Shown: piece by piece, positions 32,150 to 40,817 of the stretch
Numbering within the stretch: position 1 is the stretch's first letter
How the letters are laid out: the number at the start of each line of letters is the position of its first letter
From: a virus
Length of the DNA stretch: 64,000 bases
IMG/VR virus record: IMGVR_UViG_3300042469_000068
Location: 20,508 to 84,507 of that record
Strand: one strand, 5' to 3'
The notes under the pieces: generated by a model
Seen by the model: the letters and a program-made list of their open reading frames with translations, nothing else
Database searches by the model: none
Told to the model about the DNA's origin: nothing
Program-made: the position numbers and the translations under genes

Positions 32150-33124
32150 CTAAGTCTTTGATATCTTTTTTAGAACCATACCGTAGTTATTGACCTTAGG
32201 TAAAGATGAAAGATCAACGCCAGGTTTTAATCTCAACCGATTATCTTCTGGACCCAAACCGAGATTCCGACGGATCTGTAACTGTTCTGGATTCAATTCC
32301 CGCTCTGGCTTTTGGAACGGAAGATAATCAACATGGTGATGCCAGCGTCCATATTTCCAAACAAGTTTAGCAACATCGGGATGCATATCGACCAGCATCT
32401 GCGATTTGTTCACAGTACCAGTTGCGTTCATTTGGCCTTCACGCCACTTGCTTCTGTCTAGTTCACCTTCCGCGTGATAGAACTCAGCAGTGTTACCACC
32501 CTTGACAGTTTGAGTGGCAGACTTGCCTTGTAAAAAGGCATTAAACTGAATAGTACAGTCACCATCTTTTAGAACTCTTAGACAAATATCAGTGTCTTCA
32601 TTATACCTACCACGCCAACGATGCTTACAATCGTTAGAGATGAGCAGAGTGGAATAGATACGAGTGTTTGGCGTGAATGGATAGTATGCTTGGTTAGGTG
32701 CAATGAAGAACCGATATTGAAAGCCTGAGATAGGAACATTCTCGAAGCGATCAACAAAGTCTTCTGCGGCCTTAAAGATTACACCAGATTCCACACGAAT
32801 GCGTTGGTTCTTATGTAGACGGTAGAAATCTGAAATGTTATCATCGCATACCCAATGCTTCTCAGCGCCTATTGAAATAGCATGATCCCAACACCAATTA
32901 CGAGCCCGACCAGGGCCATCGCCGTGGTTGCTGAAAGGGGCAACAAGCAGAGTAACATAATCCCTAATATTGAAATTATCAAGGGCAGCTTCATAAGAAC
33001 TTTCATCTTGTGGTTCAATCGCAATATAATGTGGAATCTTCATACGCGCGAGTGAGCGCGAGGTATACATTGTATCATGCCTACCTTTAGAAATAATATA
33101 AACTGGATGAGTCGGATTCGTCAT
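32150..33124 (-). CDS. TAGT/GREB1-type glycosyltransferase-like protein (candidate DNA base glycosyltransferase)
   Basis: The 324-residue protein has PVYIISKGRHDTMYTSRSLA, GRARNWCWDHAI and KHWVCDDNISDFYRL, where DDN (94-96) fits the acid cluster of a GT-A fold. This order is what I recall of the TET/JBP-associated glycosyltransferase (TAGT, GREB1-like) family, predicted to add sugars to hydroxylated bases in phage DNA. Next to recombination genes and a DNA methyltransferase region, a role in DNA hypermodification is plausible. No hydroxymethylase gene is visible in this window. The family call is from memory of motifs and needs a profile search. Confidence 0.55.
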   Translation of the reverse strand: MTNPTHPVYIISKGRHDTMYTSRSLARMKIPHYIAIEPQDESSYEAALDNFNIRDYVTLLVAPFSNHGDGPGRARNWCWDHAISIGAEKHWVCDDNISDFYRLHKNQRIRVESGVIFKAAEDFVDRFENVPISGFQYRFFIAPNQAYYPFTPNTRIYSTLLISNDCKHRWRGRYNEDTDICLRVLKDGDCTIQFNAFLQGKSATQTVKGGNTAEFYHAEGELDRSKWREGQMNATGTVNKSQMLVDMHPDVAKLVWKYGRWHHHVDYLPFQKPERELNPEQLQIRRNLGLGPEDNRLRLKPGVDLSSLPKVNNYGMVLKKISKT

Positions 33125-33450
33125 TCTTCAAACCAACGCTTGAGTGAGTTTTCGTCCTTATCAAGATGTGGATACCACATGCTCTTAGTCTTAGGCGTGA
33201 TATTCTGTTCCTCATCCAGGTTCTTATACTTTGAAACGAATGTATCAAAGTCTTCCTTGTTACGGAAGTGAACATAGATTGTCTTGAACGGAGGATTATC
33301 CTTCTGTTCAAACTCAGGCATTCCTACCCAAAGCTTTTCACGTTCGCTTCCATCATCCTCTTCAATCTCAAAGAGTGCTGCTGGCTTTAATACTTCTTCC
33401 TTCTTGCCAAGGAAGTTATCGTATTCTGCGGATTCAATAACTTTAGTCAT
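33121..33450 (-). CDS. Conserved small phage protein
   Basis: The 109-residue acidic protein has KLWVGMPEFEQKDNPPFKTI, YVHFRNKEDFDTFVSKY and NITPKTKSMWYPHL, a pattern seen in small conserved proteins of many phages. It overlaps the TAGT-like gene by four bases (ATGA). Translational coupling suggests it works with that gene, perhaps as a regulator or adaptor. Function is unknown. Confidence 0.6.
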   Translation of the reverse strand: MTKVIESAEYDNFLGKKEEVLKPAALFEIEEDDGSEREKLWVGMPEFEQKDNPPFKTIYVHFRNKEDFDTFVSKYKNLDEEQNITPKTKSMWYPHLDKDENSLKRWFEE

Positions 33451-33613
33451 TCCAATCTCTCTCTATTCTTTTACCTGTTCTTTTTTCACGACTCTTTAAA
33501 AACTTTTCAACTTCTCTATTATGACGCTCATCTTTTTTTTCTAGATAATATTGATCTTTTTCACGACGGACTCTTGTCCAATCTCTATGTTTCGAACTTG
33601 TTCCGCGCGTCAT
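33443..33613 (-). CDS. Small highly charged protein of 56 residues
   Basis: The ATG at 33613 overlaps the stop of gene 46 (ATGA) and the frame ends at a TAA at 33443, overlapping the next start. The protein is almost entirely charged helix (MTRGTSSKHRDWTRVRREKD, KKDERHNREVEKFLKSREK), net basic, and could bind nucleic acid. No family is recognised. Coupling on both sides argues that it is translated. Confidence 0.6.
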   Translation of the reverse strand: MTRGTSSKHRDWTRVRREKDQYYLEKKDERHNREVEKFLKSREKRTGKRIERDWND

Positions 33614-35322
33614 ACTAACCTGCTAAAGTTTTTGATTTTCTCGAATCGGTAAGTCTTATCGAACTTATCGGCAATCGCGTCAGTCTTGTGCGATATTATA
33701 AATGTATTTGTATCATCTGTCAAGGTCTGAATGATCTTTAGGAACTCGTCAGTACCATTAGCATCTAAACTTCCATCTAAGATTTCATCCAGTATCAACA
33801 GATTCGTATTGACGGAATTTTTCATCTTAGCAATTGTACGCCAGGTAAACATCAAGGCCAAATCAATACGTGTCTTCTCACCTTCGGAGAAGTTCGCATA
33901 GGAAAACTCATCACGATACCTAGACTTGATTACCTCATTGAAGTTTTCGTCAATGTTAAAGTTTACAAAGAATCCCATCTGAGCGAGGTATTTATTAACG
34001 AGCTTATTGATGATTGGAATGTATTGCTTGATAATCTTGGTCTTGATACCACCATCTTTCAATAGGGCTAGTGCAGTCTCAATATACTTGCGATCTTCCA
34101 ACCAATCGGACTGGATACAGTGTAGGATATGTATTTCCGAGTCTACAGCATCCAAGTCCTGTTCCGCATCCTGTACAAGTTTGTCGGCCGTATTGATTTT
34201 TTCAATAGCGTCATCGGTATCATTAATGATTGATACCAAATGCATCATCGTCTGCTTCTTCGCAGAGATATCAGCCGTAATACCTTGAATGCGTTTTACC
34301 TTCTTTTCTTTTTCATTGATAGATTCCAGCAGTCTATTCGAACTACCTTCTAATGTAGTTGCGTGAATACAAAGTTTACCAATCTCATTAGCAAGGTGTA
34401 ATACACGCCTTGATTTAAAACTTTCTTCAATGTGCTGCTTACAAGTTGGACACTCGTCAGTTGCCTTTAGCATATCCTTTTCAGTATCAAGTCTCTTGGC
34501 TTCGGTATCAGCCTGAGTATAAAGTTTGATGGCATCATGAAACTGTTTCTTGATATTGTCCAGATCATTCACATCGGCCTGTAAAGTCTTGCGCTCTTCT
34601 ACAAGTTTTTCCACTTCCAAAAGCAGATTGCGCTTCTGAGTGTTATAATCCTTCAGTTGTTCCTCAAGTTCGTCCAATCTGTCTTTGCTATTTTTCTTGA
34701 GTCCAGAAAGTGTCTTTTCGATGAAAGACTTGCGATCCTTCTTGGAAGAAAGTTCGATACGGTTCTTCTCAAGACCCTGCTTGTTTTCCAAAGCTCGTTG
34801 CTTCATCAGTACATTCATTACCGAGAAGATTTGAATGTCTAACAGACCTTCGATGATAGCACGACGATCAGCAGGAGATAACTGCATGAAAGGAACAAAC
34901 GAAGCAGAACCAAGAATGACAATCTGCGTGAATGCTTTGTAGTTCATTTTGAGGATGAACTTCTCAAGGTACTCTTGATAGTCGCGCGAGGCCGAGTCCT
35001 GATTGATCATCGTACCATCTACCCAAATCTCAAAGACATTGGGCTTGATACCACGAATGATTCGATACTCTTTACCGTTTGTATTGAAATCAATCTCTAC
35101 AACGCAATCTTTACCGTTCACTGAATTGACCAGTGTCGGCTTATTGATGTTGCGGAATGCTTTACCAAAAAGCACAAACGTCATGGCATCCAGAATAGTG
35201 GATTTGCCATGACCATTTGCGCCAATGATTAGATTTGTCTTGGAAGAATTTAGTTCAATCTCAGTAAATTGATTGCCTGTAGATAATAGGTTCTTCCACT
35301 TAACTTTCTTGAATGTTATCAT
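33610..35322 (-). CDS. 46: Recombination endonuclease subunit gp46 (Rad50/SbcC-like)
   Basis: The 570-residue SMC-type ATPase has Walker A IGANGHGKST (33-42), long coiled coils around a zinc hook ECPTCKQHIEE (about 288-298), the ABC signature NFSEGEKTRIDLAL and Walker B LLILDEIL. With gp47 it forms the Mre11/Rad50-like nuclease that resects ends for recombination-dependent replication and host DNA breakdown. The length and hook spacing match T4 gp46. The start overlaps the 75-residue gene by 23 bases. Confidence 0.95.
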   Translation of the reverse strand: MITFKKVKWKNLLSTGNQFTEIELNSSKTNLIIGANGHGKSTILDAMTFVLFGKAFRNINKPTLVNSVNGKDCVVEIDFNTNGKEYRIIRGIKPNVFEIWVDGTMINQDSASRDYQEYLEKFILKMNYKAFTQIVILGSASFVPFMQLSPADRRAIIEGLLDIQIFSVMNVLMKQRALENKQGLEKNRIELSSKKDRKSFIEKTLSGLKKNSKDRLDELEEQLKDYNTQKRNLLLEVEKLVEERKTLQADVNDLDNIKKQFHDAIKLYTQADTEAKRLDTEKDMLKATDECPTCKQHIEESFKSRRVLHLANEIGKLCIHATTLEGSSNRLLESINEKEKKVKRIQGITADISAKKQTMMHLVSIINDTDDAIEKINTADKLVQDAEQDLDAVDSEIHILHCIQSDWLEDRKYIETALALLKDGGIKTKIIKQYIPIINKLVNKYLAQMGFFVNFNIDENFNEVIKSRYRDEFSYANFSEGEKTRIDLALMFTWRTIAKMKNSVNTNLLILDEILDGSLDANGTDEFLKIIQTLTDDTNTFIISHKTDAIADKFDKTYRFEKIKNFSRLV

Positions 35323-35527
35323 TCTTTTGGATTTCTTTCACTCTCTCATCAAGGATTTCTCTAAGAGTATTCCTTGTGATAATACCATCGTATTCAAGTC
35401 TTGCTAATGCGCCTGCTGCTGTAGGATCACAAAACTCATTTAGTGTTAGACCTAACTTCGTTGCTCTTGGCATAACTTCATTAGTCAGGATAGCGTAACA
35501 CTTTTCCGATATCTCTGCTTCACTCAT
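35300..35527 (-). CDS. Small protein with GatB/YqeY-like C-terminal pattern
   Basis: The 75-residue protein has KLGLTLNEFCDPTAAGALAR and LEYDGIITRNTLREILDERV, resembling the helical tRNA-binding tail of GatB/YqeY proteins (the segment beginning D/G-x-I-x-x-x-x-x-R/K-E-x-L). T4 has small genes 46.1 and 46.2 at the same place. It overlaps its neighbours by 23 and four bases. The match is weak and function unknown. Confidence 0.45.
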   Translation of the reverse strand: MSEAEISEKCYAILTNEVMPRATKLGLTLNEFCDPTAAGALARLEYDGIITRNTLREILDERVKEIQKNDNIQES

Positions 35528-35715
35528 GGAATGCCCATGAGTTGCTTGTATTCGTTGAGACGGTATTCAACATCACCAATCTCAAGAATAATATTCTCAC
35601 GATTCCTATCACTCATACCGAAACGCTTGACCTTACAAAGTTCTTTTGTTAGTTCGGCCATCTCTTCTATAAGTTTATCATCGGCGGCACCGATGTGTGC
35701 GTAATCAGGGTTCAT
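35524..35715 (-). CDS. MazG-like small protein
   Basis: The 63-residue protein has KLIEEMAELTKELCKVKRFG and NIILEIGDVEYRLNEYKQ, the paired acidic helices of MazG/phosphoribosyl-ATP pyrophosphatase-like proteins (E-E-x-x-E...E-x-G-D). Full MazG domains are about 100 residues, so this is a minimal version. Possible hydrolysis of nucleotide triphosphates or alarmone is inferred. It overlaps genes on both sides by four bases (ATGA). Confidence 0.5.
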   Translation of the reverse strand: MNPDYAHIGAADDKLIEEMAELTKELCKVKRFGMSDRNRENIILEIGDVEYRLNEYKQLMGIP

Positions 35716-36794
35716 TCCACGTTCTCCAATGAGATAGCTTCCACATATACTTCACGCATATAAGTTTTCATCTTATCATTATCTACGGGCAAAGTCAAGT
35801 TAGAAATGTAACTGTCGAGTATGGTAGGAGTGTCTTGTGCTTGATCCACAAGCTCATCTGGATTGGTATCGGTAAACAGATTGATATCTTCAACAATTGA
35901 AATATCTGCTGGAGATTCCTGATGTAACTTTTCCAGAAGCATATCAAACGCAAATGGATTAGACTTGTTCACGCATACAATCTTAACATATGTGTCCTTA
36001 TACTTGCTGTAATCTGTTGCCTGAATTTTCTCAATGATATCAGGATGCTTTACATCATCATAAGATAGCATATGAAAAATACTAAAAGGATTACGATGGA
36101 AAGTAACTTCCAGTGTTTCTGTATCAAGTATTGAGAAACCTCGAGGATCGTTATAATCACTCCAAATGTGCTCAGAAAAAGCACCCAGATAGTGAATATT
36201 GTTGCGGCTGCTGCGGTGATGATAATGCCCACTGTAAACACTAACAAAGCGGCTAAAAATGCTAGAACTTTGTCCATGGTCTGATACTTGTCCTTTATAA
36301 AACTCAAAACCTTCCAGTTCTAAGTGACCCATTAGAATGGGTGCTTTGCTATTGTTGATTGCGTCAAATGCTTGTTGCTCGTTATCCTTAGTAATCCAAG
36401 GCATAAGCAAAATATCACACGCACTAATATTGAGAGTGTAAGGAGTAGAATGTGTGGTGATGTATTCATATCTATCACCAACTAACTCTTCAAGAGCATT
36501 GATCTTGTATGTGTCCTTATAATACTCATCATGATTGCCAGCAATGATATGCATCGGAATACCAGCATCTTCAATCTTCTCAAGAAAATCTGTGCGAAGA
36601 CGATATGCGGTATTGATGTTCACATACTTGCGTCTATCTACCAGATCACCGAGATGAATGATATCGGTAACATAGTTGGCTTTGATTGTGGGTAGGAAAA
36701 ACTCATCTACACACTTCTTGAAATAGTCCAAGAAGATTGGGGAATCATTCCTGACTCCCCAATGAGTATCGGTAATCAATGCTATTTTGGCCAT
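35712..36794 (-). CDS. 47: Recombination endonuclease subunit gp47 (Mre11/SbcD-like)
   Basis: The 360-residue metallophosphoesterase has the diagnostic motifs ITDTHWG (about 7-13), HLGDLVDRRKYVN (about 47-59), IIAGNHDEY (about 82-90) and SGHYHHR. These build the two-metal nuclease site of Mre11-type enzymes. It works with gp46. The start overlaps the small upstream gene by one base and the stop overlaps the MazG-like gene by four. Confidence 0.95.
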   Translation of the reverse strand: MAKIALITDTHWGVRNDSPIFLDYFKKCVDEFFLPTIKANYVTDIIHLGDLVDRRKYVNINTAYRLRTDFLEKIEDAGIPMHIIAGNHDEYYKDTYKINALEELVGDRYEYITTHSTPYTLNISACDILLMPWITKDNEQQAFDAINNSKAPILMGHLELEGFEFYKGQVSDHGQSSSIFSRFVSVYSGHYHHRSSRNNIHYLGAFSEHIWSDYNDPRGFSILDTETLEVTFHRNPFSIFHMLSYDDVKHPDIIEKIQATDYSKYKDTYVKIVCVNKSNPFAFDMLLEKLHQESPADISIVEDINLFTDTNPDELVDQAQDTPTILDSYISNLTLPVDNDKMKTYMREVYVEAISLENVE

Positions 36795-36982
36795 TATGCC
36801 TTTTTCTTTCCTTGAGTGTTAGCTATATAGAGTTCATTATCGTACTTTTTTACAGCTTTGTCAAGTGCTTCCTGTATGCTTACCAATCTTTGTCTATAGT
36901 TTTGTCTCAAGTGAACACTTTCCTTCTTATTCAGTAGGCTATTGATCAGGTGTTCAATCTGAAACGGCACTTCGTTGCTCAT
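36794..36982 (-). CDS. Small protein between genes 47 and 55
   Basis: The 62-residue product is taken from the ATG at 36982, which has GAGGA six bases upstream inside the end of gene 55; a second in-frame ATG at 36997 lacks such a site. It is a charged helix (VPFQIEHLINSLLNKKESVH, RQRLVSIQEALDKAVKKY). Similar small genes lie here in T4-like phages. Function is unknown. Confidence 0.6.
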   Translation of the reverse strand: MSNEVPFQIEHLINSLLNKKESVHLRQNYRQRLVSIQEALDKAVKKYDNELYIANTQGKKKA

Positions 36983-37535
36983 CTTTTTCTTCCTCATAAA
37001 ATTTCTGTAAGCCTTCTTTTGTTTGCTTACGCTTTACTTTCTTTTCGTGTTCTCTCTTTTCGAACTTTGCCATGAAGTCGTTGATGTTATCATACATCTG
37101 AGTTGGCATCAAGTGATTATCATCATTATCTACAAGGTATCCAGAGTTACCTGAGTTGACGATACTTTCCTGATAATTCTTATATATGATATATCTGTTC
37201 TTCTCTTCTTTTCCTATTCTTCTAAGGAAAGCATAATATATGATTTGTGTAAAGTACGCAAATGGATTCTGTCCGATCTCTGGATTGTAATCTTTGAAAT
37301 ACATTATACAGTTTTCAATTCCATCGGATATCATTTCGTCACGATAAGAGTAGTTTATAAATCTTGGCATAGTGGAAAGCTTCTTTGCAATCTTGTAAAT
37401 ACACTCACCAATGTATTCTGGTAAACGAGGTTCTTGTTTACCTTCTGATCTTGCTTTCTGTAAGCTCTCTCTGTATTTTAGGATTTCTTCGTAGAACTTC
37501 TTATTGTCTACATAGTGTACGGTAACTTTTTTCAT
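36954..37535 (-). CDS. 55: Late-transcription sigma factor gp55
   Basis: The 193-residue protein has FINYSYRDEMISDGIENCIM, YFKDYNPEIGQNPFAYFTQI and IYYAFLRRIGKEEKNRYIIY, the region-2 helices of T4 gp55. It guides host RNA polymerase core to TATAAATA late promoters, several of which are found in this window. The start is an ATG at 37535 after a 74-base gap. Its presence explains the absence of -35 boxes in front of capsid genes. Confidence 0.93.
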   Translation of the reverse strand: MKKVTVHYVDNKKFYEEILKYRESLQKARSEGKQEPRLPEYIGECIYKIAKKLSTMPRFINYSYRDEMISDGIENCIMYFKDYNPEIGQNPFAYFTQIIYYAFLRRIGKEEKNRYIIYKNYQESIVNSGNSGYLVDNDDNHLMPTQMYDNINDFMAKFEKREHEKKVKRKQTKEGLQKFYEEEKDEQRSAVSD

Positions 37536-37552
37536 TCAATCTCACTTTTCTA

Positions 37553-37581
37553 TTGACAAATGCTTGACAGCGTGGTATAAA
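37553..37581 (+). promoter_or_regulatory. Plus-strand consensus-type promoter, antisense orientation
   Basis: TTGACA (37553-37558), 17 bases and TATAAA (37576-37581) on the plus strand, in the gap upstream of gene 55. All genes here point the other way, so a transcript would run antisense into the small gene at 37610-37891. A short hairpin GGCT-AGCC follows at 37582-37594. Confidence 0.45.
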
Positions 37582-37609
37582 GGCTATGTCAGCCATCATA
37601 TGAATAACT

Positions 37610-37891
37610 TTAAATGGTAGTTAGAGTCTTAAGTCTCTTAATCTGTCTATCAATCTGTTCTTTACGATTAGGCCATTTGATCATAGGCTTATCAGGATCT
37701 TTAGCTAGATTTTCCAATAGAGGCATAAAGATTTTATTAAGAGCAGTCAGCCTCTGCTTCAGGTCATCTACTTGTTCCTGTAAAGAAGAATACTCTTTGT
37801 TTTCCTCAACAATATCATTCTCATCAGCAAATGTAAATCCGAAGTCATCTTCATCTTCAAGATCAAGGTATATGTTTTTATCGTTTGCCAT
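37610..37891 (-). CDS. Conserved T4-like hypothetical protein, acidic with coiled coil
   Basis: The 93-residue protein starts ANDKNIYLDLEDEDDFGFTF, then a coiled-coil (LQEQVDDLKQRLTALNKIFM) and ends PMIKWPNRKEQIDRQIKRLK. The last part (P.I.WPNR...I...) is widespread in small proteins of T4-like cyanophages. It lies between gene 55 and an Sm-like gene, sharing one base with the latter. Function is unknown. Confidence 0.7.
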   Translation of the reverse strand: MANDKNIYLDLEDEDDFGFTFADENDIVEENKEYSSLQEQVDDLKQRLTALNKIFMPLLENLAKDPDKPMIKWPNRKEQIDRQIKRLKTLTTI

Positions 37892-38292
37892 CAGTGTAAG
37901 CTTCCTTTATCATCTTTATTTCCGAGTAATTCTTTAAGCATTTCAAGTTTTTCCTCATATGATTCATCCGATAGAGGATCATCATATTCAATGTTGTCTT
38001 TTGATTCGGAACTCAAGAAGTGTTCAACTGAATTCCAGTAATGATCAACCATTCCTTCAGCGGGTAATGTTTTAAAAAGAACTTCGCTCTTATCTATCTC
38101 GAATATTTGATCTAGAGATATCTTGGAAAATACCCATTGCATAAGAGAGATAGAAAGAAATCCACTCTTGCTTCCTTTCAAGTAAAGTATCTTACAAGGG
38201 TTAATAAGAACCATGGTCTTATCAGTTTCTTGAACTTCCGTTATTAAATCTTCACCGCTTTTTAATCTTAGAAACTGAATCTCTGATTCCAT
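37891..38292 (-). CDS. Sm-like small phage protein
   Basis: The 133-residue protein starts IQFLRLKSGEDLITEVQETD, followed by TMVLINPCKILYLKG and SISLMQWVFSKISLDQIFEI. This strand order and the K-S-G-E-D opening match Sm-fold-like proteins conserved in T4-like cyanophages near uvsW. RNA binding is possible by fold only. A charged C-terminal tail (DDPLSDESYEEKLEMLKELL) follows. Confidence 0.6.
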   Translation of the reverse strand: MESEIQFLRLKSGEDLITEVQETDKTMVLINPCKILYLKGSKSGFLSISLMQWVFSKISLDQIFEIDKSEVLFKTLPAEGMVDHYWNSVEHFLSSESKDNIEYDDPLSDESYEEKLEMLKELLGNKDDKGSLH

Positions 38293-38297
38293 TGTTT

Positions 38298-39776
38298 TTA
38301 TCCTTTTAACTCAATCTTATAAATTTTGAAGTTGAACTTCTCTTCCGTATACACCTTAAGACGTTCCGCAAAATGCTTTAGAGTATAGTTCTCATGTTTC
38401 TTGTATCGCATATCATCTGCGATATCAAACAACTGTGCCGATTCTTTTGTATCAGACTTTCTAAGTCCACGGCCAATAGACTGTAGATTTCTTATCCTAG
38501 ACTTAGACGGGCTAGCAAATATAATGTTATGGAGATTTCTAATATTGATTCCAGTGCTAAAAGTACCAAAACTAGCCACAATAATAGCGTTTGTTTCCGA
38601 CTCAACGATCTTACGAACTTCTTCACGTATGTCCACATCTGTTTCACCACTTACAAAGAAAACTTTTCTATCTGATCCGACTTTCTCGGAGATAAGATTA
38701 TGGAGTATTCTTCCGTGCTTGTCAACGTACTGGAATAAGACGAGGGTATTTCCGTCGAGGGATACCGCAAGATTGCTAATGAACCTATTTCGGGACTCAT
38801 TAAGTACCAAGTATTCAATTTCTTGCTGATAGGTGAAAGTCTTACTTGCCTGACAGATTGATTCACCATGTCTGAGAAGAAGGCACTTGATATTGAACTC
38901 AGCCAAGTGCTTTGCATCCATAAGCTCTTTTGTGGTAATAACTTTTCTGACCGATCCAAAAAGGCCTTCAAGTACCAAGCGATGGGTCTTTGTACCGTCA
39001 AGGGTTCCAGTCGTTCCAATTCTGTACTTTGCATTAGAGAGTCCTGTCATAATATCTGTTAGAGATTTGGCCTTAAACTGGTGCGCTTCGTCTCCGATTA
39101 CAAAATCAAACTGCGCGAACCATCGTTTTGGCATCTTGTACAAAGACTGCCAAGTAGAGATGGTCAGGAACTTGTCTGTATCCTTGTCCTGACCCTGATA
39201 AACTTTATGTACGTTTGCAGCAACGTCCCAACCATTCGTTTCACTATACTCTTTAAAGTCGCCTGCTAATTGTTCCACCAAAGAAACAGTAGGAACAATA
39301 ATAAGACCTCTCTTCAACCCTCTATGTTTGAGAAAACGAGATAGAAGATAAATAATAAGAGACTTACCACTTGCAGTGGGGCTAAGAAGTAAAGACCTTC
39401 GTGTACGAATTGCGTGAACAAATGCATCCAACTGATAATCTCTTGGAGCATGTTTCGGCCTTAGTTTCTCTACAAATTCTTTTGCTTCCGCTAATGAAAA
39501 CTCTTCATCAAAGTCTTCATTTTCATAATCCCATTCGTAGTTTCTTTCCTCACAAAACTTAGCTATATACGGCACTAGACCGCGATAGAGTTGTTTCGTT
39601 CGGATATCGAATAAACGTATCTTTCCATCCCAAAGTCGTGCCTTATATTGTGGAGTAAATTGATACCCTGGCACCTGGAATGTAAAATTTTCACGAAGCT
39701 CATATGCTACACCATCTTCACAGACAATGCCAACATAAGCCTCGTTCACGTTTCTAATAATAATTTTACTGTCCAC
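38298..39776 (-). CDS. uvsW: UvsW helicase
   Basis: The 492-residue superfamily 2 helicase has Walker A SPTASGKS (132-139), the DEAH box VIGDEAHQF (226-234), motif III TGTLDGT and motif VI SIGRGLRKS. The N-terminal 95 residues match the small double-stranded-DNA-binding domain of T4 UvsW. It unwinds R-loops and branched DNA, which switches replication from origin- to recombination-dependent mode. It overlaps uvsY by 11 bases. Confidence 0.94.
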   Translation of the reverse strand: MDSKIIIRNVNEAYVGIVCEDGVAYELRENFTFQVPGYQFTPQYKARLWDGKIRLFDIRTKQLYRGLVPYIAKFCEERNYEWDYENEDFDEEFSLAEAKEFVEKLRPKHAPRDYQLDAFVHAIRTRRSLLLSPTASGKSLIIYLLSRFLKHRGLKRGLIIVPTVSLVEQLAGDFKEYSETNGWDVAANVHKVYQGQDKDTDKFLTISTWQSLYKMPKRWFAQFDFVIGDEAHQFKAKSLTDIMTGLSNAKYRIGTTGTLDGTKTHRLVLEGLFGSVRKVITTKELMDAKHLAEFNIKCLLLRHGESICQASKTFTYQQEIEYLVLNESRNRFISNLAVSLDGNTLVLFQYVDKHGRILHNLISEKVGSDRKVFFVSGETDVDIREEVRKIVESETNAIIVASFGTFSTGINIRNLHNIIFASPSKSRIRNLQSIGRGLRKSDTKESAQLFDIADDMRYKKHENYTLKHFAERLKVYTEEKFNFKIYKIELKG

Positions 39777-40215
39777 CTATAAACTTTTCCCAATCCATGA
39801 ATGACTTAAGCTGCCATGTCCTGTTATTAAGTTCTTTCAGGACACTCTTACAGAAGTCTACAATCTCTTCATGCATAACTTTTTTCAGTAGTGTGTTATT
39901 TAGTTCAGTATCAGAATCAAGATAGTGTTGTAAATCGGCTCTGAGTACCTTCTTCATCATCGGTTCCAGACCATACCTTTCAAGGTCTTCTGGATTGTTT
40001 AGATCGCCAGAATAGTATTCCCACTTGATCTTACGCCGTGAATTATAATCGGCTTGTAATTTCTTGGCTAAAAGATTGTGGTGTGTAAGGATACGCAGAT
40101 ACTTGGCGTGAAGCTTTGATATGTTTGCCATGGCCTTCTGCGGTTCAGTTTCATCAAAAGAAACATCTTTGATCCACTCTTCCATAAGCAGTTCTATATT
40201 CACTGGCGGTTTCAT
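39766..40215 (-). CDS. uvsY: UvsY recombination mediator
   Basis: The 149-residue protein has WIKDVSFDETEPQKAMANIS, RKIKWEYYSGDLNNPEDLER and MKKVLRADLQHYLDSDTELN, matching T4 UvsY. It loads UvsX recombinase on gp32-covered single strands. A promoter (40244-40272) lies directly upstream and the pair uvsY-uvsW is conserved from T4. AATGGAG precedes the ATG. Confidence 0.9.
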   Translation of the reverse strand: MKPPVNIELLMEEWIKDVSFDETEPQKAMANISKLHAKYLRILTHHNLLAKKLQADYNSRRKIKWEYYSGDLNNPEDLERYGLEPMMKKVLRADLQHYLDSDTELNNTLLKKVMHEEIVDFCKSVLKELNNRTWQLKSFMDWEKFIGGQ

Positions 40216-40243
40216 TCTATCTCCATTACAAAAAATGTATATT

Positions 40244-40272
40244 ACTATACTACACTTTTAGGTAAATGTCAA
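40244..40272 (-). promoter_or_regulatory. Promoter for uvsY-uvsW
   Basis: TTGACA (40267-40272), 17 bases and TATAGT (40244-40249) on the minus strand, directly after the stop of the tube-like gene. The -10 can lie in the loop of an A+T-rich hairpin followed by six T, which resembles the stronger fused elements elsewhere. Confidence 0.75.
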
Positions 40273-40791
40273 TTACAATCTTTCAATATCGAAATAATCG
40301 TATCTGATACCAAGATCGGCTGTGATAGTATTATCAGCAGAATCAGCCGTATTGAATGTTATACCGCTAAGACTTACAGGATGACAGTCTTTAAATTTGA
40401 AACGAAGATTAGGCAAATTGGAATTTGTATTGATTGTCAGAATGCCATCGTAGTATATAGACGCTTTAGAATCAAAGTGTTTAATATACTCTTCATGTTT
40501 GGTTGGACGAGCCACACCTCTAAGCCAGTTGTATGTTTCTTGCCATGCTCTTAGGTCTTCATCAACAATAAAAGTGATTCTAAGTTCTTCATATGTCAGT
40601 TTAACACCATGACGAAATGTATCAGAAAATGGACTTGGTACCGATACAGCACCAGTTGATACTCCTGGCATAACAACAGACTGACAAAAGTATTTGGCAA
40701 AAGGAAGATTGGGCACAGTGAAAGTGTACTTAGTTGCCTGTAGCAAACTTGTATTTTCTGGAGTCTTAGTGATGAATGATTCTGTTGTCAT
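40273..40791 (-). CDS. Tail-tube-like virion protein (gp19/gp54-type fold)
   Basis: The 172-residue protein has TSLLQATKYTFTVPNLPFAK, SVVMPGVSTGAVSVPSPFSD and a middle strand YEELRITFIVDEDLRAWQET, the layout of T4-type tube proteins (compare gp19 at 49568-50167). It ends with DLGIRYDYFDIERL. It lies right after the gp23 terminator and has its own exact late octamer. It could be a tube initiator (gp54-like) or a second tube-family protein. Confidence 0.65.
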   Translation of the reverse strand: MTTESFITKTPENTSLLQATKYTFTVPNLPFAKYFCQSVVMPGVSTGAVSVPSPFSDTFRHGVKLTYEELRITFIVDEDLRAWQETYNWLRGVARPTKHEEYIKHFDSKASIYYDGILTINTNSNLPNLRFKFKDCHPVSLSGITFNTADSADNTITADLGIRYDYFDIERL

Positions 40792-40807
40792 TTGATACCT
40801 CTGGTAA

Positions 40808-40815
40808 TATTTATA
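40808..40815 (-). promoter_or_regulatory. Late promoter octamer TATAAATA
   Basis: An exact T4-type late octamer lies 17 bases upstream of the ATG at 40791, directly after the gp23 terminator. Stop, terminator and new late start together make a clean unit boundary. Confidence 0.8.
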
Positions 40816-40817
40816 TA

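Noticed and set aside
37614-37937. Plus-strand 107-residue frame downstream of the plus-strand promoter
   Set aside because: It is antisense to a conserved gene, has no ribosome site and a composition typical of a shadow frame.
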